Positions 1-7,635 of a stretch of 20,654 bases of DNA are shown in pieces. The notes beneath the pieces were generated by a model. That model made no database searches. It was not told the DNA's origin and was given only the letters and a program-made list of their open reading frames with translations. A program made the translations under genes and the position numbers. How positions within the stretch are numbered: the first letter of the stretch is position 1; every line of letters starts with the position of its first letter. The DNA lies in the NCBI GenBank assembly GCA_023426855.1, contig JAEZBU010000205.1:1-20654 (forward strand), given 5' to 3'. Origin of the DNA: Pseudomonadota bacterium (GTDB lineage Bacteria; Pseudomonadota; Alphaproteobacteria; Rhizobiales; Hyphomicrobiaceae).

Positions 1-603
<603 letters not shown>

Positions 604-613
604 GCAGGAGCAG

Positions 614-642
614 GCGGGAGCCGATAACTTGTCGGCTCCCGC
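614..642 (+). terminator. Stem-loop after groEL
   Basis: A perfect 11-bp inverted repeat (GCGGGAGCCGA at 614-624, its complement at 632-642) encloses a 7-nt loop, starting 10 nt after the groEL stop codon. No T-run follows, so it is either a weak intrinsic terminator or an mRNA 3'-end stabiliser. Its placement directly after the gene supports a 3'-end role. Confidence 0.6.
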
Positions 643-1090
643 AAGGCGAGGGACGGTAGTGTGCAGATAGCCTACGTCGTTGTTCCTTTCGAGCGCATTG
701 GGACCCGTGTGAGCTTTTGAGCGGGATGCAATGATCGCGCAGCCTCGGCTTGATTTTTCTCGTCGATCAACGTCGGCTGGGAACCTCATAGCTCTGCTGC
801 GATGTTTCAGCATCAGCGAAGGATGGGCCCTTTGTCATCTAAAATGCCGGTTGCCCGTCTCGCCGGGCAAGCGGGAAAGACGGTGGAGATGCACGGTGCT
901 GGGTCTTACTGGTCGCGATGTTTCCCTTAGCAAATATGAAATCACAGGTTATCGGCCTTTTGGCCGATTCCGTTATAGGCGCGAACGGAGGGTGAGGGGA
1001 TCAAGATTCGGGGCCGCATATGCGGTCCCGTCTATTTTACCGTGCGTGAGCGAGGCTCAGTGCTGTCGCGGTGATCTCTGCAACTCAAGG
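643..1090. other. Gene-poor spacer between groEL and the replication origin
   Basis: No convincing gene is seen on either strand. The stretch holds several palindromes: a 7-bp stem at 851-857/864-870, a 7-bp stem with a TTTT loop at 951-957/962-968, and a nearly loop-free palindrome centred at 1019/1020 (1010-1029, one G-T pair) followed by a T-rich GTCTATTTT. The last could act as a terminator reading towards the origin. ORFs over this stretch have no recognisable composition or motif. Confidence 0.5.
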
Positions 1091-1095
1091 CGGAT

Positions 1096-1351
1096 TCATC
1101 CACATGCTGTGGGCAGATCTGTCTCCGTTCAAATGTTCTAAGACTTCAAGATTCGATTCCGGCGCGGATCGGCATTTGCAATCAGAGGCTTGGCAGGAAA
1201 AATGTGAAGTAATGGGCGGTTTGGGGGGAGTAATGGGGCGGAGTCGCGTGAGGTAACGGGCGGAGTCGTGTGAGGGATTGGGCCGAGTCGTGCGAGGAAT
1301 TGGGCAGTAAGGGTGGTGTCCAAGGTGAGAAATTGGGCGGTGTCATCCACA
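1096..1351. other. Iteron-type replication origin (oriV) candidate
   Basis: Five to six direct repeats with a period near 22 bp run from 1209 to about 1345. The cores are TAATGGGCGG (1210-1219), TAATGGGGCGGAGTCG (from 1231), TAACGGGCGGAGTCG (from 1254), GATTGGGCCGAGTCG (from 1276), AATTGGGCAG (from 1298) and AATTGGGCGG (from 1331). Copies 2-4 continue with GTGTGAG-like ends and abut exactly at 22-bp spacing. DnaA-box-like sites TCATCCACA (one mismatch to TTATCCACA) occur at 1096-1104 and 1343-1351. Direct iterons plus DnaA boxes next to a rep gene are the classic layout of an iteron-controlled plasmid origin. The array lies beyond the 3' end of repA. Function is inferred. Confidence 0.8.
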
Positions 1352-1396
1352 GGCCATCTACTCGGTGAGAGGCCTATTGGGGGACAGCGGTGAGGA

Positions 1397-2272
1397 TCAA
1401 TGGATGATCTCGATCTGTGCCGGACGGCCTTTGCGGCGGGCACGGGCGACATCTCGGTTGGCGGCGGCTGCCTTGACGGCCGCCAAGTCCTTCTTGATCC
1501 ACATGAGCTCCAACTGGTGGACGGCACGGCCCTTTCTGCGCACGCCGACTGAGATGGCGTAGTCGGTCAGCAGGTTGACCTCGTCGATCGCGGGTTTGAG
1601 CGCGTATTTGTTGAAGTCGCTGAAGCGGGTGAGCTTGTCGTCCGGCACGCCGAGCAGAGCGCGCAAGTCATCGACGGAGAAAGTTTGCGACTGGGCGTGC
1701 ATGTTGATGCGCCGCTCGACGATCTCGTAGAGGCGGACTGAATATTTCGAGCGCAGCAGGTAGAGGATATTGGTCTTGATGCGCGCCCAGCTGGAGCTGA
1801 ACTGCAGGATGCGCAGCAGCTGCTCGTGGAAGGTGTAGTAGAAATAGCCGTCGTCCGCGTCCTCCTCGGTGTTGGGTCCGAGCAGGTTGACGCGCGTGGT
1901 CATGGAGCGCCCGGTTTCCGGGTGGCGGTGGCGGACCTTGGCGAAGGCACCCATCAGTTTGTCGAACGCCTCATGCAGTCGGTCGTTGCTCTCGTGGCTG
2001 CCGCGCAGCACGGATTTCGAGATGCGGTGTACCTTGGCGATACCGATGTTGTTCCAGGCGTTGGCGAGCAGCTGATTGTAGAGAACGAGCTCGGAGCGGT
2101 TGAGGGCGGAGATCTCGACCACGTCGACTAACTCAGCAGGCTTGATCATGCTGCCGACCCCGTGCGGGTCGAGTGGATCGCCGGAGGTGCGCATGTCGAG
2201 TGTGCGCCGCGGGCCGGCAGGTGAACCGGTCGTGACGGGCAGTCTGGCAGATTGGGGATCGGCGGTACTCAC
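1397..2272 (-). CDS. repA: Plasmid replication initiator protein (Rep_3-like)
   Basis: A 291-aa protein resembling winged-helix plasmid initiators of the Rep_3/RepB type. From about residue 47 it reads LVDVVEISALNRSELVLYNQ, the usual opening of the first winged-helix domain. A second domain lies roughly at 160-260 (RSKYSVRLYEIVERRI, then LLGVPDDKLTRFSDFNKYAL), a typical Rep segment preceding the iteron-reading helices. The C-terminus is basic (ARARRKGRPAQ). Such proteins bind iterons, melt the origin with DnaA and repress their own promoter. The start is uncertain: GTG at 2272 has an AGGAG (2288-2292) about 15 nt away, which is long; ATG codons at residues 27 and 42 have no good ribosome site. 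Iterons on both sides strongly support the call. The exact incompatibility family cannot be named from the sequence alone. Confidence 0.85.
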   Translation of the reverse strand: MSTADPQSARLPVTTGSPAGPRRTLDMRTSGDPLDPHGVGSMIKPAELVDVVEISALNRSELVLYNQLLANAWNNIGIAKVHRISKSVLRGSHESNDRLHEAFDKLMGAFAKVRHRHPETGRSMTTRVNLLGPNTEEDADDGYFYYTFHEQLLRILQFSSSWARIKTNILYLLRSKYSVRLYEIVERRINMHAQSQTFSVDDLRALLGVPDDKLTRFSDFNKYALKPAIDEVNLLTDYAISVGVRRKGRAVHQLELMWIKKDLAAVKAAAANRDVARARRKGRPAQIEIIH

Positions 2273-2273
2273 G

Positions 2274-2313
2274 GCTGATTAAATTTTCTCCTGATTGTCA
2301 GTTAGCTGATTAA
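2274..2313 (-). promoter_or_regulatory. Three phased AATCAG repeats ahead of repA
   Basis: On the minus strand AATCAG occurs three times (plus-strand CTGATT at 2275-2280, 2291-2296 and 2306-2311), with spacings of 16 and 15 bp. The outer two extend to TTAATCAGC. They lie directly upstream of the repA start and overlap the likely ribosome-binding region. A regulator-binding site for repA is plausible but unproven. Confidence 0.35.
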
Positions 2314-2432
2314 GGATCGAGAGAGTCAACGACCGAATTCAGGCGTATGATCGCCGCGAGACACCTGCCCGGATCATCTGTCCGGTTCCTCGCCTTTCAG
2401 GAGGCGGCAATCTGGCGCTGGGCTTGCGATCG

Positions 2433-2516
2433 GTGAGGGGACGCCCAATTCCTCACTTTTCGGAACGGGTCCAACGGCTGGGCATATGGATGTGGATAAG
2501 GCCGCCCAAAACCTCG
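2433..2516 (-). promoter_or_regulatory. Inverted iterons and consensus DnaA box upstream of repA
   Basis: Reading the minus strand, 2455-2441 gives GAGGAATTGGGCGT, whose GAGGAATTGGGC is identical to iteron copy 5 downstream of repA. A second, weaker copy (GCGAGGTTTTGGGCGGC) lies at about 2517-2501. Between them, 2491-2499 is TGTGGATAA, the exact complement of the consensus DnaA box TTATCCACA. The first copy sits inside a GTGAGG/CCTCAC inverted repeat (2433-2438/2451-2456). Iteron plasmids commonly carry such inverted copies as the operator through which Rep represses its own gene. That role is inferred here. Confidence 0.65.
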
Positions 2517-2519
2517 CAG

Positions 2520-3143
2520 TTAGAGAGCCGGGTATGGGCACAGAAGGGCGGCCCGCAATGATTCTCAAGAGCGCTTGAGCGGGCTTGCCGATGGTCGCGC
2601 CGGATAGCCGCGGCAGTGACACAGAACCAATCCGGAGCGGAGGCCGGCATGGGTGCCAAGCCGACTGACTCTTGCGTTCATCGCCCGGTCTGATGGGCAT
2701 AAAGGGCTTTTGAAGTATCGGATGTTCTACAGCTACATTGTCCGTAATTGTCGCGCTTTGGCGATGGTCGAATCCGGCGACTGCAGGATAGAAATGGCCG
2801 CAACAACCAAGCTTATCTTATTATGATGCGCTCGCGAACTCGGCTTCCAGCCGCTCGCAAACCTCACCGACTTGAGTGAACGCCGTTCAAATCAGCTGCT
2901 AGGTACTCGATCAATTTTCGCGCTGAATCTGGAATGTTCCCATGTTTGGCAGAACCTTGCCAGTTATTACTCATTGCACTTCCATGCGGTCATCGACACA
3001 CGCCACAAACAGTGTGCAGAGATATTTTACCCTCACACAGCTATAGCTAACCTTAGAAACGCATAACACCTCAGCGAGTTTCCGGCGTAGTCTCAGGAGC
3101 GCAAAAATTGCCTGCCCACTGATCTTCGTCTGAACGAGCTGGG
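2520..3143. other. Gene-poor stretch between the rep region and the Ku remnant
   Basis: No intact gene is supported. A short minus-strand fragment at about 2821-2880 reads FTQVGEVCERLEAEFASAS followed by a stop, coding-like in composition, and may be the tail of a lost gene. It is too short to name. Nothing else here shows a start site, conserved motif or repeat that could be trusted. Confidence 0.4.
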
Positions 3144-3714
3144 TTAGGGCCGCCGCTTAGTGATGCTTGAACTCGTCGCCTTCGGTGGCTGCACGGCAGG
3201 TATTTTGTCAAACAGCACCCTCGGATCCTGCAACTCGTCGGCGTAGCGCAGCAATTCCGTCATCAGTCCGTCTGCAACGGCGCAACGGCAACCAGCTACT
3301 CACGGCCGGAGATTGGGAGTTGGGCCAGGCTAAGCTGCCAGTCTTTCGCAGTGCGTCGCGGATGACAATATGACCCTCCATGGGAACTGGTCTACGGGGG
3401 TGAGGAAATAGGGCCGCTCAAAATAACGATAATCAATGTCATTGGCGACGACGAAGCGCGTCAGATCAAGCGTCTTGTTGCTCTCGAGCTTGATAGACAT
3501 AGGTATCCTTCCCGGTTTCGTAGCCTTTGACGATGTCCGAGGTTTCGATCTTCCCGAGCCCCTGCACGACTTTCTCGTATTGATGCGGCGGCCGGAGGGT
3601 TCTGAAACTGGCGGAAGGAAATGGCGGCTGAGCTTTCTTTGGCGTTGACCATTTCGACCAGGATGGAGACACGGAAAGTTTGAGGTGGCCTTTCCAGTAG
3701 GCACGCGGAGGCAT
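3144..3714 (-). pseudogene. ku: Decayed Ku (non-homologous end-joining) gene
   Basis: Bacterial Ku is the homodimeric ring that binds DNA ends and recruits LigD. Its sequence can be followed across all three minus-strand frames. It starts at ATG 3714 with MPPRAYWKGHLKLS, then continues in other frames as VSILVEMVNAKESSAAISFR, SGRRIN, YEKVVQGLGKIETSDIVKGY, then KLESNKTLDLTRFV and DIDYRYFERPYFLTPVDQF, then HIVIRDALRKTGSLA, LAQLPISGRE-stop-LVAVAPLQT, and finally LMTELLRYADELQDPRVLFD. The order matches Ku from the N-terminus through the ring. At least five frame changes and one in-frame stop are needed, and the normal C-terminal segment after LRYADEL is lost. An AGGAT lies 7 nt before the ATG. 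So many lesions mean genuine decay, not one sequencing error. The matching ligase gene (ligD) lies at the other end of the window. Confidence 0.88.
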
Positions 3715-3875
3715 GGAGATATCCTGAACGCAATACGATTGTTAATTGAAGATGACGTAAGCAGAACGCGGCGGCGTCTAAAAGGTCCATCCGGTACCAC
3801 CGCGGCCTGCGCGCGCTGTTTTGCCGGCAGGACCGCGTGGTGACGCTGCGCCATGTGCGTTTCGCACTGGCTGGT

Positions 3876-4490
3876 CTACTTGTCAGCGACGCCGGGGTAC
3901 ACAGACGATGCTAGAAGATTAGCGAGGTGTGCCGCGTTCGCTGCGAGCATGCGTGTGGTCTTCATCGTTTTCTCATATGGGCCCTTGAGGTCTTTGTAAT
4001 CTACAGAACCCATCGCTTCTCCCACCCAATATGTGCCAGCTCCAGCAGGAATAGTGAAGCCGACATCATTCAGAGCCTGAAAGATTTCTGCATGGCAGTG
4101 GTGCGCACCATCTTCGTTGCCAACCACTGCGACGACCGCAACCTTGCCGAATGACGGCATTCGTCCTTTCTCATCGGTCTCCGAAAGAAACGCATCCATG
4201 CGCTCCATTACCCGTTTTGCTACGCTCGATGGCTGACCCAACCAAATCGGCGTTCCAAAGACTAAAATATCGGCGGCCAGAATCTTCTTCCGTAAACTGG
4301 GCCACTCGTCTCCTTCCCCCTCGTCCGATTGCACTCCGGGTTTGATATTAAGGTCCACAACGCGAACGATTTCGCCTTTTACATCGTGATCAGCCAACTC
4401 CGTTAGCATTTCGCCGAGAAGTTTTTCCGTCGATGAACCTTCAGCACCGGGCTTAAGGCTACAATTGAGCGCTAATGCAGTAAGGGCCAT
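3876..4490 (-). CDS. Flavodoxin-like NAD(P)H-dependent FMN reductase family protein
   Basis: A 204-aa single-domain protein of the flavodoxin-like fold. The N-terminus MALTALALNCSLKPG plus SST forms the usual phosphate-binding loop for FMN. FGTPIWLGQPSSVAKRVMER (about residues 76-95) is the conserved second flavin loop with helix. VVAVVGNEDGAHHCHAEIF followed by AGAGTYWVGEA is a typical third loop. Members reduce quinones, flavins or nitro compounds; the substrate here is unknown. I chose ATG at 4490 because family members start close to the first beta strand. A TTG at 4562 would add 24 residues with no resemblance to the family. It is the last gene of a minus-strand set after manganese catalase and the 87-aa protein, 75 nt behind the latter, which suggests a role in oxidative stress. 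Confidence 0.85.
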   Translation of the reverse strand: MALTALALNCSLKPGAEGSSTEKLLGEMLTELADHDVKGEIVRVVDLNIKPGVQSDEGEGDEWPSLRKKILAADILVFGTPIWLGQPSSVAKRVMERMDAFLSETDEKGRMPSFGKVAVVAVVGNEDGAHHCHAEIFQALNDVGFTIPAGAGTYWVGEAMGSVDYKDLKGPYEKTMKTTRMLAANAAHLANLLASSVYPGVADK

Positions 4491-4565
4491 TCGTCGTACC
4501 GCTCTCCAGGAATTGGTCGTGGCCTGTTCGGCTGTGTGCGCAGTGACTATCCATTCGGCCAATGG

Positions 4566-4829
4566 TCATTGACTTGTCGCGTGGGTGCTCCCCTTCCTCC
4601 AGACATAATAGCCAGCGTCGAGAAGGCCTCTGAGAATCGGTTCGGGGGGCAAAGCGGCCGGCACGCTCTTGTGAGCTGCGAGCTCGAAGGCGCCTCTGAA
4701 CAGCCAGCGCGAATGCTCGGGGCCCGTTGGAAGGTTGGAGCCGGACCGATCGCGCGAAAAGCCAAGATAGGGCCCGCCATCGAACATGTATGTCAGCGTG
4801 GTGTCGCTCTCTGCCGTCGCCGAAGGCAT
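4566..4829 (-). CDS. Conserved-looking 87-aa protein of unknown function
   Basis: I do not recognise the family. The ORF begins with ATG 4829 preceded by a strong AAAGGA site 5 nt away, and lies 24 nt after the manganese catalase stop, so it is very probably translated from the same mRNA. The protein is soluble, with no signal peptide or membrane segment. It carries the segment YMFDGGPYLGFSRDRSGSN near the N-terminus and LPPEPILRGLLDAGYYVWRK near the C-terminus, a composition typical of a folded domain. It contains no cysteine. The position between a catalase and a flavin reductase suggests peroxide defence, by context only. Confidence 0.75.
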   Translation of the reverse strand: MPSATAESDTTLTYMFDGGPYLGFSRDRSGSNLPTGPEHSRWLFRGAFELAAHKSVPAALPPEPILRGLLDAGYYVWRKGSTHATSQ

Positions 4830-4853
4830 ACTCGTCCTTTCCGTGTCCAGCTT

Positions 4854-5780
4854 TCAACGGGAGGCTTTGTAAAGCTTCGCGGCGATTTCATACATCTCCT
4901 CTGGTGCGTACTCGGGCGTGAAGGCCGACGGTTCACCGACGAGTTCGTGGATTTTCCCCCCGTCGGGCATGCCTTCCACGACTTCGAGGTCGCCAGGAGG
5001 ATCACCCGGGAGCGCCACCTCGGCGTTCGACCAGATACCGGCCATTTCGCGATAGTCGTCCGGACTGAAAGTATAAAGTCGGCGATGCGAACCTTCATCG
5101 AGGTACTTCTGGCACTCGGGGATCTTACCCAGCGGAATATTCGGCGTTGGCAGCATCTTCTCGATTTCGACGCCGGTAAGTTGTTTGATCGCCAGGGCAT
5201 AGGCATGGGCGTGGACCGAGCCTCGCACCAGAAGGTAGCCGCACACTTCGCGACCGGTCGGATCGCTGACTGTTTCGTAAACCCTGAGCTTATGAAGTCG
5301 TGCACCGCATTCCAGGTGGAAGTTGTGAAGCAAATCAAACACCACGTTGCCAGTTGTGGTGACGAAGTCGCTGTTCCAACTCTGCGCATTCGCATTGACT
5401 GGCACGGCGCCGCCGGCGTGCGAAAGAAACGATGACGCCAACCGGATATCCTTCATCGACTCGAAGGGCGCCTGGCTGAGATCAAGGGCGGCAGCCTCGT
5501 CGCCTCCATCCTGGTCTGGTCCGTTGGCAAGCATAGCCACGCCGTTGCTCACGAGTTCAACGTGGCCGAGCTCTTCCGCGGTGATTGCCGCCACCAAGCT
5601 GTAGAAAGGGCGCAGTTTGCTTTTCGAGCGGAAGTTGAAGCTTTGGAACATGTAATTCCCAAGCGTCGACATTTCGCCGTACTTGCCGCCCAGCAGCTCC
5701 TGCAGCGCAGCTGCTGCATTGGGATCTTGGCGGGCCGGTGGCGGCAGGTCGACTTGGAGCTTGTTAACACGCAAGAACAT
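4854..5780 (-). CDS. Manganese (non-haem) catalase
   Basis: A 308-aa protein that converts hydrogen peroxide to water and oxygen at a di-manganese centre. All five metal ligands of this family can be placed by spacing: E36 (GKYGEMSTLGNYMFQ), E70 and H73 (TAEELGHVELV), E157 (HLECGARLHKLR) and H190 (RGSVHAHAYALA). The 33-residue gap between the last two equals that between E148 and H181 of the Lactobacillus plantarum enzyme. No signal peptide is visible, so it acts in the cytoplasm. ATG 5780 has an AAGGAG site 6-7 nt upstream. It is the first gene of a minus-strand operon with the 87-aa protein and the flavodoxin-like reductase. A GGAAC-N16-AGTT element 150 nt upstream suggests control by the general-stress sigma factor. 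Confidence 0.96.
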   Translation of the reverse strand: MFLRVNKLQVDLPPPARQDPNAAAALQELLGGKYGEMSTLGNYMFQSFNFRSKSKLRPFYSLVAAITAEELGHVELVSNGVAMLANGPDQDGGDEAAALDLSQAPFESMKDIRLASSFLSHAGGAVPVNANAQSWNSDFVTTTGNVVFDLLHNFHLECGARLHKLRVYETVSDPTGREVCGYLLVRGSVHAHAYALAIKQLTGVEIEKMLPTPNIPLGKIPECQKYLDEGSHRRLYTFSPDDYREMAGIWSNAEVALPGDPPGDLEVVEGMPDGGKIHELVGEPSAFTPEYAPEEMYEIAAKLYKASR

Positions 5781-5932
5781 TGGAGCTCCTTCCGGTTCCG
5801 TCTAGCTGCACTGGAAAAGCATCTGAGCAAGGGCAAAGAAGCTCGGATTGCCGCGAGGCGAAATCAAGGCTGGATCCAAACCCATCCATTTGAGCCGGGC
5901 CAGCCTTTACGAGGGTCGTCTCACTTGTCTCT

Positions 5933-5957
5933 AACTCAAGCATGCTGAAGCGGTTCC
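5933..5957 (-). promoter_or_regulatory. EcfG-type promoter candidate for manganese catalase
   Basis: On the minus strand the -35 element GGAAC (5957-5953) is followed by 16 nt and AGTT (5936-5933). The consensus is GGAAC-N16/17-CGTT, so one -10 base differs. It points to the catalase gene with a leader of about 145 nt. The same AGTT variant occurs ahead of the first DUF892 gene. Confidence 0.55.
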
Positions 5958-6010
5958 GCGTCATCTGCCAATCAACGTCAAGCGGCGGGTTCGCATTTAC
6001 TCATGCGAAC

Positions 6011-6035
6011 GGAACAGGTCTGGCGCAGCGTCGTT
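6011..6035 (+). promoter_or_regulatory. EcfG-type promoter for the zinc dehydrogenase
   Basis: GGAAC (6011-6015), 16 nt, CGTT (6032-6035): an exact match to the alphaproteobacterial general-stress (EcfG) promoter. It lies 85 nt before the dehydrogenase ATG at 6120. It also rules out the longer reading of that gene from 6003, whose first codons would precede the transcript. Confidence 0.8.
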
Positions 6036-6119
6036 CCTCTTAGAGAGGCTGATACGCGAATTCGCGAGCAGCACTGGAAGCAAGCATCCCCGCACCGGAA
6101 GCGCGCAGAAGGAAAACAC

Positions 6120-7292
6120 ATGAAAGCATTATGTTGGCACGGAACCGGCGATGTGCGCTGCGAAACCGTTCCTGATCCGAAGATCGAGGATCCGCGCGAT
6201 GCCATCATAAAAGTCACTGCTTGCGCTATTTGCGGTTCCGACTTGCATCTGTATGACGGCTATATGCCGACTATGGAATCGGGCGATATTCTTGGCCACG
6301 AAACCATGGGTGAGGTCATCGAGGTGGGAAAGGGCAATAGTAAGCTGAAGGTGGGCGATCGCGTCGTCATTCCATTCAATATTGCGTGCGGTGAATGCGT
6401 TTTTTGCAAAAAGCAACTCTGGTCGTTGTGTGACCGGTCTAATCCTAATCGCGAACAGGCGGCTGAGGTGATGGGGCATTCACCGTCCGGCCTCTTTGGA
6501 TATTCTCATTTGCTGGGTGGGTATTCTGGTGGTCAAGCGGAGTTCATCCGGGTTCCGTTCGCTGATGTGGGGCCAATCAAGGTCCCTGACGCATTGACCG
6601 ACGAGCAAGTACTTTTCCTGTCGGATATCTTTCCTACCGGGTATATGGCCGCAGAGAACGCCGGCATAGCGGCCGGGGATATCGTTGCCGTGTGGGGATG
6701 TGGCCCGGTCGCGCAGTTTACCATTCAAAGTGCCTGGATGCTCGGTGCCGGAAGGGTGATTGCTATCGACAACGTACCCGAGCGATTAGAGATGGCGCGT
6801 ACGGTCGGCAGAGCAGAGGTAATAAACTTCGACGAAACCGCTGTGTACGATCGCTTGCAGGAAATGACGCAAGGATTGGGCCCGGACTGCTGTATCGATG
6901 CTGTGGGAACCGAGGCGCACGTTGGTGGCGCAACCGGCTCTGTAGTCGATAAGGTCAAGGCGAGCTTATATCTTGGCACCGACCGCCCAAGCGTTATTCG
7001 TGAAATCATTATGTGCTGTCGCAAGGGCGGCAACATATCAGTTCCTGGCGTATATATCGGAATGGTCGACAAGATCCCGTTCGGCGCTTTCATGAACAAG
7101 GCGTTGACAATGCGCTCGGGCCAAACACACACGCATCGATATTTGGCGCCGCTGCTGCAAAAGGTGGTGGAAGGGCAGATAGATCCTTCGTTCGTGATTA
7201 CACACCGCGCTGGCCTGGAAGACGGCCCGGAGCTTTACAGGAAATTCCGCGATAAAGAGGACGGCTGCATCAAGGTGGTGATGACGCCTTAG
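6120..7292 (+). CDS. Zinc-dependent alcohol/formaldehyde-type dehydrogenase (GroES-like MDR family)
   Basis: A 390-aa medium-chain dehydrogenase. Catalytic zinc residues are visible as C38 (CAICGSDLH) and H60-E61 (GHET). The structural zinc lobe has C90, C93, C96 and C104 (ACGECVFCKKQLWSLC). The nucleotide fold carries GCGPVA at 193-198 and an acidic residue in VIAIDNVPERL, which points to NAD rather than NADP. The extended insertion near GLFGYSHLLGGYSGGQAEF and the C-terminal layout resemble glutathione-independent formaldehyde dehydrogenases and their relatives, but the substrate cannot be fixed from sequence. ATG 6120 is preceded by AGAAGGA with a 6-nt gap, and the EcfG promoter lies just upstream. 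It is divergent from the manganese catalase operon, so both halves of the island share one stress-controlled intergenic region. Confidence 0.93.
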   Translation: MKALCWHGTGDVRCETVPDPKIEDPRDAIIKVTACAICGSDLHLYDGYMPTMESGDILGHETMGEVIEVGKGNSKLKVGDRVVIPFNIACGECVFCKKQLWSLCDRSNPNREQAAEVMGHSPSGLFGYSHLLGGYSGGQAEFIRVPFADVGPIKVPDALTDEQVLFLSDIFPTGYMAAENAGIAAGDIVAVWGCGPVAQFTIQSAWMLGAGRVIAIDNVPERLEMARTVGRAEVINFDETAVYDRLQEMTQGLGPDCCIDAVGTEAHVGGATGSVVDKVKASLYLGTDRPSVIREIIMCCRKGGNISVPGVYIGMVDKIPFGAFMNKALTMRSGQTHTHRYLAPLLQKVVEGQIDPSFVITHRAGLEDGPELYRKFRDKEDGCIKVVMTP

Positions 7293-7367
7293 GCAAAGGA
7301 GGCGAGCAGGACTGCTCGGTGCACAATGACGATATCGCGTCTGCGAGCGGACATCGATCGGGGGAAA

Positions 7368-7586
7368 ATGCGGGACAAAGTGGCTTTCCCGGACCCCGCT
7401 GCGGCACCTTTGGGCACCGACGAGGAAGCCGCCGGTAACCCTCTTACCAAGGAGCAGGTAGCGCAGGCGCGCGATTACGAAACGCGCGGTGCCCCAGACA
7501 AGCCGGATGGCGGCATCGCGATTTTCGCCTTTGTTATTCTAGCGCTCGTCCTCGCGACTGGATTGCTGATGATGTTGGCTCTTTAG
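7368..7586 (+). CDS. Small single-pass membrane protein, unknown function
   Basis: About 72 aa. The N-terminal half is hydrophilic and reads MRDKVAFPDPAAAPLGTDEE. The C-terminus is one hydrophobic helix (IAIFAFVILALVLATGLLMM) ending almost at the stop. This gives a tail-anchored layout with the charged half probably in the cytoplasm. ATG 7368 is preceded by GGGGGA close by. An in-frame ATG at 7326 would add 14 residues but has no ribosome site. It follows the dehydrogenase by 75 nt, in the same direction, with a 7-bp inverted repeat (7303-7309/7312-7318) between. It may share the dehydrogenase transcript. The family is not named; the start is moderately certain. Confidence 0.7.
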   Translation: MRDKVAFPDPAAAPLGTDEEAAGNPLTKEQVAQARDYETRGAPDKPDGGIAIFAFVILALVLATGLLMMLAL

Positions 7587-7635
7587 CCGGCGGTAGCTGC
7601 CAGCGTCAAACTCCCGGGGAGGCCGGCGTATCTGA

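Noticed and set aside
1206..1350. CRISPR array
   Set aside because: The repeats are directly abutting 22-bp units without unique spacers, next to a rep gene and DnaA boxes, so iterons are the right reading.
2374..2700. Minus-strand ORF of 108 codons upstream of repA
   Set aside because: It covers the inverted iterons and DnaA box; the sequence is better explained as origin or operator DNA, and no ribosome site or domain is seen.
3755..3785. EcfG-like promoter ahead of the Ku remnant
   Set aside because: The minus strand shows GGACC, 15 nt, CGTT: a mismatch in the -35 and a spacer outside the 16-17 nt range. It may be a decayed promoter but cannot be claimed.
3330..3854. Minus-strand ORF of 174 codons read as one gene
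   Set aside because: Only part of it (KLESNKTLDLTRFV onward) is real protein sequence, a fragment of the frameshifted Ku; the rest is an out-of-frame reading of Ku and its upstream DNA.
4536..5435. Long plus-strand ORF of 299 codons
   Set aside because: It is antisense to manganese catalase and the 87-aa gene, which have family motifs and ribosome sites; the plus-strand translation has no domain-like features.
6003..6119. N-terminal extension of the zinc dehydrogenase by 39 residues
   Set aside because: It would begin upstream of the EcfG -35 box, lacks a ribosome site and does not resemble the family, whereas ATG 6120 does.
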